Source of the DNA: JALOLG01 sp963722415
GTDB lineage: Bacteria > Actinomycetota > Acidimicrobiia > Acidimicrobiales > Ilumatobacteraceae
Reading direction: 5' to 3'
Length of the DNA stretch: 64,000 nucleotides
Assembly: GCA_963722415.1 (NCBI GenBank)
Contig: CAVRNI010000057.1
Coordinates: 434,001-498,000, forward strand
This document shows positions 35,506 to 44,259 of this stretch, in pieces. The translations under genes were made by a program, and so were the position numbers. A model generated the notes under the pieces. That model saw nothing but the letters and a program-made list of their open reading frames with translations. It did not search any database and had not been told where the DNA came from. How positions within the stretch are numbered: position 1 is the stretch's first letter; each line of letters opens with the position of its first letter.

Positions 35506-35547
35506 GGCCGATCAGGCTCCACACCACCTCGGCGACCGAGCTGCCGG

Positions 35548-36186
35548 TCAGGGCACGGTGATCCGGGCGGCGGCTTCGACGACCTGGGCGCCGAAGCGGT
35601 CGCCCGGCCGTCGCGTCAGCCGCTCGACCGGACCGCTGACACTCACCGCGGCGACAACGGTCGCGTCGCCGGCGCGCACGGGAGCGCTCACCGACGCGAC
35701 CCCCGCCTCGCGCTCCTCGACGCTGGCCACCCAGCCGCGTGGACCGAGCTCACCCGACAGCACCCGGCCCGCCGAACCGAGGTCGAGTGGCAGCCGCGCG
35801 CCGTCGGGCACGATCCACCGCAGGGCGTGCGGTGAGGGGAGTGACAACACGCATCGCCGCTGCGTGCCCTCGCGGACGAACAGCTGCACGCTCTCGCCGG
35901 TCTCGTCGCGGAGCTGGGTCAGCACGTCACGCGCCAACTCGACGAGCGGGAAGCGCTGGTCGGCGAGGCGCCCGAGCGCCGCCAGCTCCGGGCCGAGGTC
36001 GAACCGTCCGTCGTCGTCGCGCCGCAGCATCCCGTGGGCCTCGAGCGCCACCGCCAGCCGGTGAGCGGTCGCCCGCGGCAGCCCGGTCGCAGATTGCAGG
36101 GTCCCGAGGGTGGCCGGACGCTCGGCAACGGCGCGGAGTATGTCGAACGCCTTGTCGAGTACGCCGACACCCGTTACAGTGTCCAT
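35548..36186 (-). CDS. IclR-family regulator, LtbR/NdgR-like
   Basis: The 212-residue protein has an N-terminal winged helix (VGVLDKAFDILRAVAERPATLGTLQSATGLPRATAHRLAVALEAHGML) and the IclR ligand domain (GESVQLFVREGTQRRCVLSLPSPHALRWIVPDGARLPL, SVSAPVR). It is divergent from leuC, exactly the arrangement of LtbR in Corynebacterium and NdgR in Streptomyces, which control leuCD. The start ATG 36186 is 9 bases after a TAGTGT -10 box, so this transcript is leaderless. Control of leuCD and itself is the natural inference. The protein is somewhat shorter than typical IclR members (about 240-260), but LtbR-type proteins are also short. Confidence 0.82.
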   Translation of the reverse strand: MDTVTGVGVLDKAFDILRAVAERPATLGTLQSATGLPRATAHRLAVALEAHGMLRRDDDGRFDLGPELAALGRLADQRFPLVELARDVLTQLRDETGESVQLFVREGTQRRCVLSLPSPHALRWIVPDGARLPLDLGSAGRVLSGELGPRGWVASVEEREAGVASVSAPVRAGDATVVAAVSVSGPVERLTRRPGDRFGAQVVEAAARITVP

Positions 36187-36195
36187 ATCGCAAGA

Positions 36196-36201
36196 ACACT
36201 A
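36196..36201 (-). promoter_or_regulatory. -10 box TAGTGT, leaderless start of IclR gene
   Basis: On the minus strand TAGTGT is followed by 9 bases and ATG. It adjoins the inverted repeat at 36202-36223. Confidence 0.5.
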
Positions 36202-36223
36202 TCCCAAATCATGAGAAATGGGA
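36202..36223. promoter_or_regulatory. Candidate IclR operator between regulator and leuC
   Basis: Arms TCCCA (36202-36206) and TGGGA (36219-36223) flank 12 AT-rich bases that contain the palindrome TCATGA. It is the only AT-rich patch of this intergenic region and touches the -10 box of the regulator, so a protein bound here could act on both genes. Confidence 0.4.
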
Positions 36224-36264
36224 AGACCGACCTACAGACGGCTCGCTATGAGGAGACACCCGCG

Positions 36265-37664
36265 ATGACGGCGCACACGCTCCCGGAGAAGATCTGGAAC
36301 CGCCACCTGGTGCATGCCGCGCCAGGGGAACCGGACCTGCTGTACATCGACCTCCACCTCGTCCACGAGGTCACCAGCCCGCAGGCCTTTGACGGCTTGC
36401 GCCTGAGTGGGCGCTCCGTGCGCCGCCCCGAGCTCACCGTGGCGACCGAGGACCACAACGTCCCCACGGCCGACATCGACCAGCCGATCGCCGACCCGAT
36501 CTCGGCCAAGCAGGTCGACACGATGCGGGCCAACGCCGCCGAGTTCGGGATCACGCTGTACCCGATGGGCGACCCGAACCAGGGCATCGTCCACGTCATC
36601 GGTCCGGAGCAGGGCCGGACCCTGCCCGGCACCACCATCGTGTGCGGCGACAGCCACACCGCGACCCACGGCGCGTTCGGCGCGCTGGCGTTCGGCATCG
36701 GCACCAGCGAGGTCGAACACGTGCTGGCCACCCAGACGTTGCCGCAGTCGCGGCCGAAGTGGATGGCGATCGACGTGGAAGGCGACGTGCCACCTGGCGT
36801 GACGGCCAAGGACATCATCCTCGCGATCATCGGCGAGATCGGCACCGGCGGCGGCATCGGTCACGTCATCGAGTACCGCGGCCGGGCGATCGAGGCGTTG
36901 TCGATGGAAGGTCGCATGACGGTGTGCAACATGTCGATCGAGGCGGGGCGCGCGCCGGCCTCGTCGCGCCCGACGACACGACGTTCGCCTATCTCGAAGG
37001 CCGCACCCACGCCCCCAAGGGCGCGGCGTGGGAGGCGGCTCTCGACGACTGGCGGTTGCTCCACTCCGACGCCGACGCGGTGTGGGACAAGCAGGTCACG
37101 ATCGACGCCTCGGCCTTGACGCCGTACGTCACGTGGGGCACCAACCCCGGTCAGGTGGCATCGATCGACTCCCGCATCCCGTCACCCGACTCGTTCACCG
37201 ATCCCGCGGCCCGCGAGTCGGTCGAACGAGCACTGACCTACATGGATCTCCGACCGGGCACACCGATCCGCGAGATCGGTGTCGACACGGTGTTCATCGG
37301 GTCGTGCACGAACAGCCGGATCGAGGACCTGCGTGCCGCGGCCGCGGTCTTCGAGGGCCGCACCGTCACCGCCAAGCGGGTGATGGTCGTTCCGGGCAGC
37401 CACGCCGTGAAGCTGCAGGCCGAGGCCGAAGGGCTCGACCGCATCTTCATCGCCGCCGGCGTCGACTGGCGCGAGCCCGGCTGCTCGATGTGCCTGGCGA
37501 TGAACCCCGACAAGCTGGCCCCCGGCGAACGCTCCGCGAGCACCAGCAACCGCAACTTCGAGGGCCGCCAGGGTCGTGGCGGCCGAACGCATCTGGTCTC
37601 GCCCGAGGTCGCCGCGGCGACCGCGATCCTCGGCCACTTCGCAACCCCAGGAGACTTGTCGTGA
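36265..37664 (+). pseudogene. leuC: 3-isopropylmalate dehydratase large subunit, frameshifted
   Basis: LeuC with LeuD isomerises 2- to 3-isopropylmalate through a [4Fe-4S] cluster. The start ATG 36265 follows GAGGAG. The first frame gives HTLPEKIWNRHLVH, VCGDSHTATHGAFGALAFGIGTSEVEHVLATQTL and RMTVCNMSIEAG up to about 36948. The coding then continues in the next frame with ARAGLVAPDDTTFAYLEGR, VFIGSCTNSRIEDLRAAA (cluster cysteine) and WREPGCSMCLAMNPD (two cysteines), to 37664. A single missing G in the run at 36945-36948 explains the break, and the restored length (about 467 residues) is normal. Since leuD and the rest of the pathway are intact, a sequence error is more likely than loss of function. 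Confidence 0.92.
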
Positions 37665-37680
37665 TGCCAGGAGAGATGTG

Positions 37681-38268
37681 ATGAAGGAACTGCGGATCGT
37701 TCAGGGAACGGCCATCCCACTCAAGCGCAGCGACGTCGACACCGACCAGATCATCCCCGCCGAATGGCTGAAGCAGGTCGAGCGCACGGGCTTCGAGAAG
37801 GGTCTCTTCTCGACGTGGCGCGACGATCGTGACTTCGTCCTCAACGACGAGCGCTACGCCGGCGCCCGGGTGCTGGTGGCGGGTCCCTCGTTCGGCATCG
37901 GTTCGAGTCGCGAGCACGCGGTGTGGGCGTTGCAGCAGTACGGGTTCGACGCCGTCATCGCACCGAGCTTCTCCGACATCTTCCGCAACAACTGCGCCAA
38001 GAACGGGTTGGTGGCCGTCGTGCTGCCGGAGCCGACGGTCGAGGCGATCTGGGCCGCGATCGACGCCGACCCGCAGACCGAGATCGTGGTCGATGTCGAG
38101 CGCCTCGTCGTCGAGGTGCCGGCGGCGGGTCTCGTCGAGCCGTTCCCGATGGACCCGACGACCCAGCAGCGGTTCCTCGACGGCCTCGACGACATCGGCA
38201 TCACACTGGGCCACGCCGACGACATCGAGGACTACGAGGCCAACCGCCCGGTCTGGCTCACGAGCTGA
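37681..38268 (+). CDS. leuD: 3-isopropylmalate dehydratase small subunit
   Basis: The 195-residue swivel-domain subunit has GTAIPLKRSDVDTDQIIPAEWLKQVERTGFEKGLF, VLVAGPSFGIGSSREHAVWALQQYGFDAVIAPSFSDIFRNNCAKNGL and a C-terminal stretch typical of LeuD. It starts at ATG 37681, 16 bases after the leuC stop, behind GGAGAG, so leuCD is one operon. Confidence 0.95.
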   Translation: MKELRIVQGTAIPLKRSDVDTDQIIPAEWLKQVERTGFEKGLFSTWRDDRDFVLNDERYAGARVLVAGPSFGIGSSREHAVWALQQYGFDAVIAPSFSDIFRNNCAKNGLVAVVLPEPTVEAIWAAIDADPQTEIVVDVERLVVEVPAAGLVEPFPMDPTTQQRFLDGLDDIGITLGHADDIEDYEANRPVWLTS

Positions 38269-38293
38269 CTCGACACCGCGGCCCGCTTCCCGA

Positions 38294-38345
38294 GTTCTGG
38301 GCTGCTTCCGCTTGCGACTGCCGAAATCTCGCTGCAGCCCAGAAC
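38294..38345. terminator. Long inverted repeat between convergent leuD and helicase genes
   Basis: GTTCTGGGCTGC (38294-38305) and GCAGCCCAGAAC (38334-38345) form a perfect 12-bp stem with a 28-base loop. Its place between two convergent genes fits a bidirectional terminator, but neither side has a T-run, so Rho-type or mere mRNA 3' end protection is also possible. Confidence 0.45.
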
Positions 38346-38368
38346 GGATTCGAGGCGGCATCAGCCGG

Positions 38369-39703
<1,335 letters not shown>

Positions 39704-39807
39704 GATCCGCCCACGATATCTGGCAGTTCACCCGGTGAGCTGCCTTCCCTTCAGCGACACCGCATACCTCATTGCCGTTGGCAAGGCGGTGCGATAGGTT
39801 GGTGGTG

Positions 39808-39843
39808 ATGACTCGTCGCAGCGACCTCCTCCTTCTCTTGTAG
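39808..39843 (+). CDS. leuL: leuA leader peptide
   Basis: The 11-codon ORF encodes MTRRSDLLLLL and a TAG stop: five consecutive leucine codons (CTC CTC CTT CTC TTG). It is followed without a gap by a 9-bp hairpin and then a GC-rich hairpin with a T-run. This is the classic architecture of a leucine attenuator: when charged tRNA-Leu is scarce the ribosome stalls on the Leu codons and the terminator does not form. The stop is 128 bases before leuA. The name leuL follows enterobacterial usage. Confidence 0.9.
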   Translation: MTRRSDLLLLL

Positions 39844-39871
39844 GGCGAGCGTCACATATCTGCGTTCGCCC
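39843..39871 (+). promoter_or_regulatory. Pause hairpin of the leuA attenuator
   Basis: GGGCGAGCG (39843-39851) pairs with CGTTCGCCC (39863-39871), nine pairs including one G-T. It starts on the last base of the leader stop codon and ends 2 bases before the terminator stem, so the two stems compete in space with the stalled ribosome. Confidence 0.75.
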
Positions 39872-39873
39872 GC

Positions 39874-39910
39874 ACCCCCCGCCGAACCGGCCGGGGGGTT
39901 CTTGATTTTT
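39874..39910 (+). terminator. Attenuator terminator upstream of leuA
   Basis: ACCCCCC (39874-39880) pairs with GGGGGGT (39893-39899), extended inward by GCC/GGC-type pairs, followed by TCTTGATTTTT. It is a strong intrinsic terminator located between leader peptide and leuA. Confidence 0.88.
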
Positions 39911-39971
39911 CGGATCCGCGCAATCGCCCCACCCCACCCACCGACCCGCCCACCCGCAACCAGGAGCTGAC

Positions 39972-41651
39972 ATGCCGCCCGCCAACTCGACACCACGCAC
40001 GATGCCGTTCGACAAGTACCGGGCTTCGGTGCCGATCGTCCTCCACGACCGCACGTGGCCGAACGTCGTCATCGACAAGGCGCCGCTGTGGTGCTCGGTC
40101 GACCTGCGCGACGGCAACCAGGCCCTCATCGACCCGATGGATCCGACCCGCAAGATGCGCATGTTCGAAGAAGTCGTGCGGATGGGCTTCAAGGAGATCG
40201 AGGTCGGCTTCCCGGCCGCCAGCCAGCCCGACTTCGACTTCATCCGCAAGATCATCACCGAGGACCTGATCCCCGACGACGTGACGATCCAGGTGCTGAC
40301 GCAGTGCCGGCAGGAGTTGATCGAACGCACCTACGAGTGCATCGAGGGTGCCCCCAAGGCGATCATGCACTTCTACAACTCCACCAACCCACTGCAGCGC
40401 GAGGTGGTGTTCGGGCTCGACAAGGCGGGCATCGTCGACATCGCGGTCAACGCCGCCAAGCTGTGCCGCAAGCTCGAGGAGAACATGGGCTCGACGGTGG
40501 TCCGGTACGAGTACTCACCGGAGAGCTTCACGCTCACGGAACCCGACTTCGCGATCGAGATCTGCGAGGCGGTGATGGATGCCATCGAGCCGCACGACGA
40601 CCGGCCGATCATCCTCAACCTGCCGGCCACGGTCGAGTGCTACTCCCCCAATGTGTACGGCGACGTGATCGAGTGGTTCGGGCGCACGATCAGCAACCGT
40701 CAACAGGTCGTCCTCAGCCTGCACCCGCACAACGACCGCGGCTGTGGCGTCGCAGCCGCCGAGTTCGGGGTGATGGCCGGCGCCGACCGGGTCGAGGGCA
40801 CGCTGTTCGGCAACGGCGAGCGCACCGGCAACGTCGATGTGATCAACCTGGCCATGAACCTGTTCATGAACGGCGTCGATCCCGAGCTCGACATCTCCGA
40901 CATCGACGCCCTGCGCCGCACGGCCGAGTACTGCAACCGGCTCCCGGTCTCGCCGCGGCACCCGTACGTGGGCGACCTCGTCTACACGTCGTTCTCCGGT
41001 TCGCACCAGGATGCGATCAAGAAGGGGTTCGAAGCCCTCGACCCGGACTACGACCAGTGGGGCGTGCCGTACCTGCCGATCGACCCCAAGCACGTCGGGC
41101 GCTCGTACGAAGCCGTGATCCGGGTCAACTCGCAGTCCGGCAAGGGCGGGGTTGCCTACGTGATGAAGGCCGAGCACGGATTCGACCTCCCGCGCCGGCT
41201 CCAGATCGAGTTCTCCAAGACGATCCAGCACATCACCGAGGATTCCGGCACCGAGATCAGCCCACTCGTGATGTGGGACGCGTTCCGCTCGGAGTACACC
41301 CCCGACGAGCCCACCCACCGGTTGCGCAGCCACGAGCTGCACACCAAGGAGGGACGCACGACGATCAGCGCCCAGCTCGACATCGACGGTCAGCCGGTCA
41401 CCGTGACCGGCGCCGGCGAGGGCCCGATCGAGGCGTTCGTGCACGGGCTGTGCAAGACGCTCGACACCGTGTTCGACGTGGTCGACTACGCCGAGCACGC
41501 GATGGGTCGGGGCGCCGATGCGACCGCGGTCGCCTACGTCGAGAGCTCCCGGGCCGACGGTCAGATCCGGTGGGGAATCGGCACCGACCCCAACATCACG
41601 ACCGCATCGCTGCGCGCCGTGCTCTCCGCCTTCGAGCGCCAGCACCGCTGA
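39972..41651 (+). CDS. leuA: 2-isopropylmalate synthase
   Basis: The 559-residue enzyme catalyses the first step of leucine synthesis from 2-oxoisovalerate and acetyl-CoA. The actinobacterial type II form is visible: N-terminal extension (TMPFDKYRASVPIVLHDRTWPN), catalytic SVDLRDGNQALIDPMD, LSLHPHNDRGCGVAAAEFGVMAGADRVEGTLFGNGERTGNVD, and the C-terminal LeuA regulatory domain from about residue 430 with TKEGRTTISAQLDIDGQPVTVTGAGEGPIEAFVHGL. The start ATG 39972 follows AGGAG. Leucine feedback acts on the protein and attenuation on the transcript, giving two layers of control. Confidence 0.96.
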   Translation: MPPANSTPRTMPFDKYRASVPIVLHDRTWPNVVIDKAPLWCSVDLRDGNQALIDPMDPTRKMRMFEEVVRMGFKEIEVGFPAASQPDFDFIRKIITEDLIPDDVTIQVLTQCRQELIERTYECIEGAPKAIMHFYNSTNPLQREVVFGLDKAGIVDIAVNAAKLCRKLEENMGSTVVRYEYSPESFTLTEPDFAIEICEAVMDAIEPHDDRPIILNLPATVECYSPNVYGDVIEWFGRTISNRQQVVLSLHPHNDRGCGVAAAEFGVMAGADRVEGTLFGNGERTGNVDVINLAMNLFMNGVDPELDISDIDALRRTAEYCNRLPVSPRHPYVGDLVYTSFSGSHQDAIKKGFEALDPDYDQWGVPYLPIDPKHVGRSYEAVIRVNSQSGKGGVAYVMKAEHGFDLPRRLQIEFSKTIQHITEDSGTEISPLVMWDAFRSEYTPDEPTHRLRSHELHTKEGRTTISAQLDIDGQPVTVTGAGEGPIEAFVHGLCKTLDTVFDVVDYAEHAMGRGADATAVAYVESSRADGQIRWGIGTDPNITTASLRAVLSAFERQHR

Positions 41652-41716
41652 CTCGTCCTCCGTCCGCGTCCGCCCGGCCACCGCCGGGATGTCCCGTCCG
41701 GCGCCAGCGGTTGTCA

Positions 41717-41722
41717 TAGTCT
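41717..41722 (+). promoter_or_regulatory. -10 box TAGTCT, leaderless start of sunset-domain gene
   Basis: TAGTCT ends 6 bases before ATG 41729. Confidence 0.5.
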
Positions 41723-41728
41723 CGGACC

Positions 41729-42172
41729 ATGCTCCGCTGGATCCGACGGCTCATCTGGATCGGCCTCATCGGCGGCGTCGGCGCGGCCGCCTACACGGTC
41801 TGGCATCGGCGTCAGCTCGAACGACCAGCTCAGGACTGGTCGGGGGACGATGCGGTACCGCTGCGCCTCGTCGGCGACGAGCCACGCCGCGCGGCGACGA
41901 CATTCACCCCGCTGGCCGACGATCCATCGCCCAACGACGCACCGCTCGTCGATGCAACACCCGACGACACGGCGGCGGAGGACGATCCCCCATCCACATG
42001 GGTCGCACCGGTCGACGGTGCCTGTCCGTCCGGATACCCCATCAAGGGCAACTCCAACTCCCTCATCTACCACGTGCCGGGTGGGCGCTTCTACGACCGC
42101 ACGGTGCCCGAACGCTGCTACGCGAGTGCCGCCGACGCCGAGGCCGACGGCTACCGTGCCGCGAAATCCTGA
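41729..42172 (+). CDS. Membrane-anchored protein with C-terminal sunset-type domain
   Basis: The 147-residue protein has an N-terminal membrane helix (RLIWIGLIGGVGAAAYTVW, residues 7-25), an acidic, Pro/Asp-rich linker and a C-terminal domain CPSGYPIKGNSNSLIYHVPGG...YDRTVPERCYASAADAEADGYR. The end matches the small sunset domain found in many actinobacterial nucleases and membrane proteins, with two cysteines and a YHxPGG...C pattern related to Ada-type metal-binding units. Function is unknown. Confidence 0.72.
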   Translation: MLRWIRRLIWIGLIGGVGAAAYTVWHRRQLERPAQDWSGDDAVPLRLVGDEPRRAATTFTPLADDPSPNDAPLVDATPDDTAAEDDPPSTWVAPVDGACPSGYPIKGNSNSLIYHVPGGRFYDRTVPERCYASAADAEADGYRAAKS

Positions 42173-42176
42173 AGTG

Positions 42177-42220
42177 CCAAGACGATGAGACCAAGACGAT
42201 CGAGACCAAGACGATCGAGA
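42177..42220 (+). repeat. Short tandem repeat, unit of 15 bases, three copies
   Basis: CCAAGACGATCGAGA occurs twice in tandem (42191-42205 and 42206-42220), preceded by a copy lacking one base (42177-42190). It lies directly before the ribosome binding site of the ferredoxin gene. Confidence 0.85.
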
Positions 42221-42232
42221 GAGGGTTGAACC

Positions 42233-42421
42233 ATGAAGGTGACGGTCGACTACGACCTGTGCGCATCGACCGGATCGTGCATGCAGATCTGCCCGGAGGT
42301 GTTCGAGGTGCGCAGCGACGGCTACCTCTACATCCTCCAGGAAGAACCCGGCGAGGAGCTGCGACCGCAGGTCGTCGAAGCGGCCGAGTTGTGCCCGACG
42401 GCGGCGATCACCGTCAGCTGA
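42233..42421 (+). CDS. Single-cluster ferredoxin
   Basis: The 62-residue electron carrier begins MKVTVDYDLCASTGSCMQICPEVFEV and ends with CPTAAITVS. The cysteines at positions 10, 16, 20 and 54 fit the small actinobacterial ferredoxins. The C-x5-C spacing without a middle cysteine is typical of 3Fe-4S members that serve cytochromes P450, although the extra C20 might act as a ligand. No P450 is in the window; the DUF3445 (heme N-demethylase-like) gene 0.9 kb downstream could be a partner (speculative). Confidence 0.87.
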   Translation: MKVTVDYDLCASTGSCMQICPEVFEVRSDGYLYILQEEPGEELRPQVVEAAELCPTAAITVS

Positions 42422-42427
42422 CGGAGG

Positions 42428-42433
42428 TACCGT
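42428..42433 (+). promoter_or_regulatory. -10 box TACCGT, leaderless start of pyrF
   Basis: TACCGT ends 7 bases before GTG 42441, inside the 19-base gap after the ferredoxin gene. Confidence 0.5.
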
Positions 42434-42440
42434 CGGCACC

Positions 42441-43245
42441 GTGGGCTTCTACGACCAGCTGAAGTGCGGCTGGGCCGCGTCGGGATCGATGATGTGCGTC
42501 GGTCTCGACCCCGATCCGGACCGGATGCCCACCGTTCTCGAGTCCAGCGCCGACCCGGTCTGGGAGTTCTGCAAGGCCATCGTCGACGCCACCGCCGACC
42601 TCGTCTGCGCGTTCAAGCCACAGATCGCGTTCTTCGCATCGCAGCGCGCCGAAACCCAGCTCGAGCGGCTGTGCACCTACATCCGCGAGGAGTATCCAGA
42701 CGTCGCGCTGATCCTCGACGCCAAGCGGGGCGACATCGGATCGACGGCCGAGCACTACGCCCGTGAGGTGTTCACCAGGTACGGCGCGCATGCGGTCACC
42801 GTCAATCCGTATCTCGGCGGCGACTCGGTGGTGCCGTACTTCGCGCTCGGGGGCGCCGTGATCGCGCTGTGTCGCACCAGCAACCCCGGCAGCGCCGATC
42901 TGCAGTCGCTCGACTGCGGTGGTGAGCCGTTGTACGTGCGCGTCGCCCGCATGGTCGCGGGCGAGTGGATCCAGCACGGCGAGTGCGGTCTGGTGGTCGG
43001 TGCCACGTTCCCGGACGAGCTCGCCATGGTGCGCGAGGTCGTCGGCGACCTCCCGATCCTGGTGCCGGGCGTCGGTGCCCAACACGGCGATGCCGCCGCG
43101 GCCGTCCGGGCCGGCGCGACGCCCGACGGGCGGGGACTTGATCGTCAGCAGCTCGCGATCGATCCTCTACGCGTCGTCGGGCGACGACTTCGCGGCCGCC
43201 GCGAGGGCCGCCACGATCGATGCCCGCGCCGCGCTCACCCTTTGA
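42441..43245 (+). pseudogene. pyrF: Orotidine 5'-phosphate decarboxylase, frameshifted near the 3' end
   Basis: This enzyme makes UMP. The sequence is of the long actinobacterial/PyrF type 2: MCVGLDPDPDRMP, AFKPQIAFFASQRAETQLERL, ILDAKRGDIGSTAEHYAREVF (catalytic DxKxxD) and VNPYLGGDSVVPYF. At about 43130-43140 the frame changes: first frame AGATPDGRG, second frame LIVSSSRSILYASSGDDFAAAARAATIDARAALTL to the stop at 43245. One extra base in GGACTTG would explain it. With one correction the length (about 268 residues) and the conserved end SSSRSILYAS are normal, so an error is likely; pyrF is essential without uracil. Confidence 0.88.
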
Positions 43246-43279
43246 TCAGTGGGGGTCGGCTTCCGCGAACCTGGAGGGC

Positions 43280-44246
43280 GTGGCCGTCTCCTTCGATCCT
43301 CAGACTGGCCTGCCCGCCGACCTGCTCGAGTACGGGCCCGACGTTTCGGTGTACGACACGATGGTGGAGCGCGACGGGCCGCCCGCCTGGCTGGACGAGC
43401 TCGACACACGATCGGGCGATCCGTTCGTCCACATGGGGACACACGCGACACCGCTCGACACATGGCTGCTCGCCGACGACGCTCGTGACATGGAGCTGGC
43501 GCTCAAGCGCCGGTTGATCGCCGAGCGACCGGACACGGTGTTCGGCTGCCTCCCCACTGCCGAGGCGGCCGCTCACGAGCTCCTGCACGAGGTCGTTGCA
43601 TGGCTCGCGCGCCAGGGGCTCGCCCACGACCCGCCTGACCCGTCAGAGCACCCGTTGATGGCTGCCGGCCGTCTCGTCCAGGACGACCTCTGCCTCATGA
43701 TCCGACGCGACGACGACTGGCACTTCGACGGCGGCACCGTGTGCTTCCCCTCGCTGTGGCGGATGCGTGACCGGCTCGGACAACCCACGATCACGCTCCA
43801 CGAGCGGGTCCCCCACTACGACAGCCTTTCCGACAAGGTCGACCGGTTCTTCGACCGGCTCCAACCCGGCAAGGTGGTGTGGCGACGCAACTGGTCGATC
43901 AAGCCGTACCCGCACCTGCACCTCGCCACGGCCAAGACCGAGTTGCCGCTCGCTGTACACGCCGTGGCACCCGACGGCTCACCTTGCTGGCTGCGCACCG
44001 AGCGCCAGACCCTGCGCCGGTTGCCCGAGTCGGACGCGATCGTGTTCGTCATCAAGGTCCAGGTGGCGCGAGCCGGCGTGCTGCGTCAGCGACCCGATGT
44101 GGCTCGCGCCCTCGCCACCATGTACCGCAGCTGGGACGAGCCGATGCGCCGATTCAAGTTCGCCGGCAGCGACCTGCTCGCCCCGTTCGTCGCATGGCTC
44201 GACTCCATCAGCGCCGGCGAGCTCCGCTGGGCGCGTAGGGCAGTAG
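43280..44246 (+). CDS. DUF3445 (heme-dependent oxidative N-demethylase-like) protein; 3' end uncertain
   Basis: The product from GTG 43280 has DVSVYDTMVERDGPPAWLDELDTRSGDPFVHMGTHATPLDTWLLADD, FGCLPTAEAAAHELLHEVVAWLARQG, HPLMAAGRLVQDDLCLMIRRDDDWHFDGGTVCFPSLWRMRDRLGQP and WSIKPYPHLH, then LRTERQTLRRLP and ARALATMYRS. This fits DUF3445, related to heme-dependent oxidative N-demethylases that use one Asp/His-bound haem. The frame has no stop until 44509, which would overlap serA by 250 bases. Stops exist in the other frames at 44238 and 44246, so an indel near 44200-44240 is suspected. The given end is an estimate. Confidence 0.65.
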
Positions 44247-44259
44247 TTCCAGCTGACCG

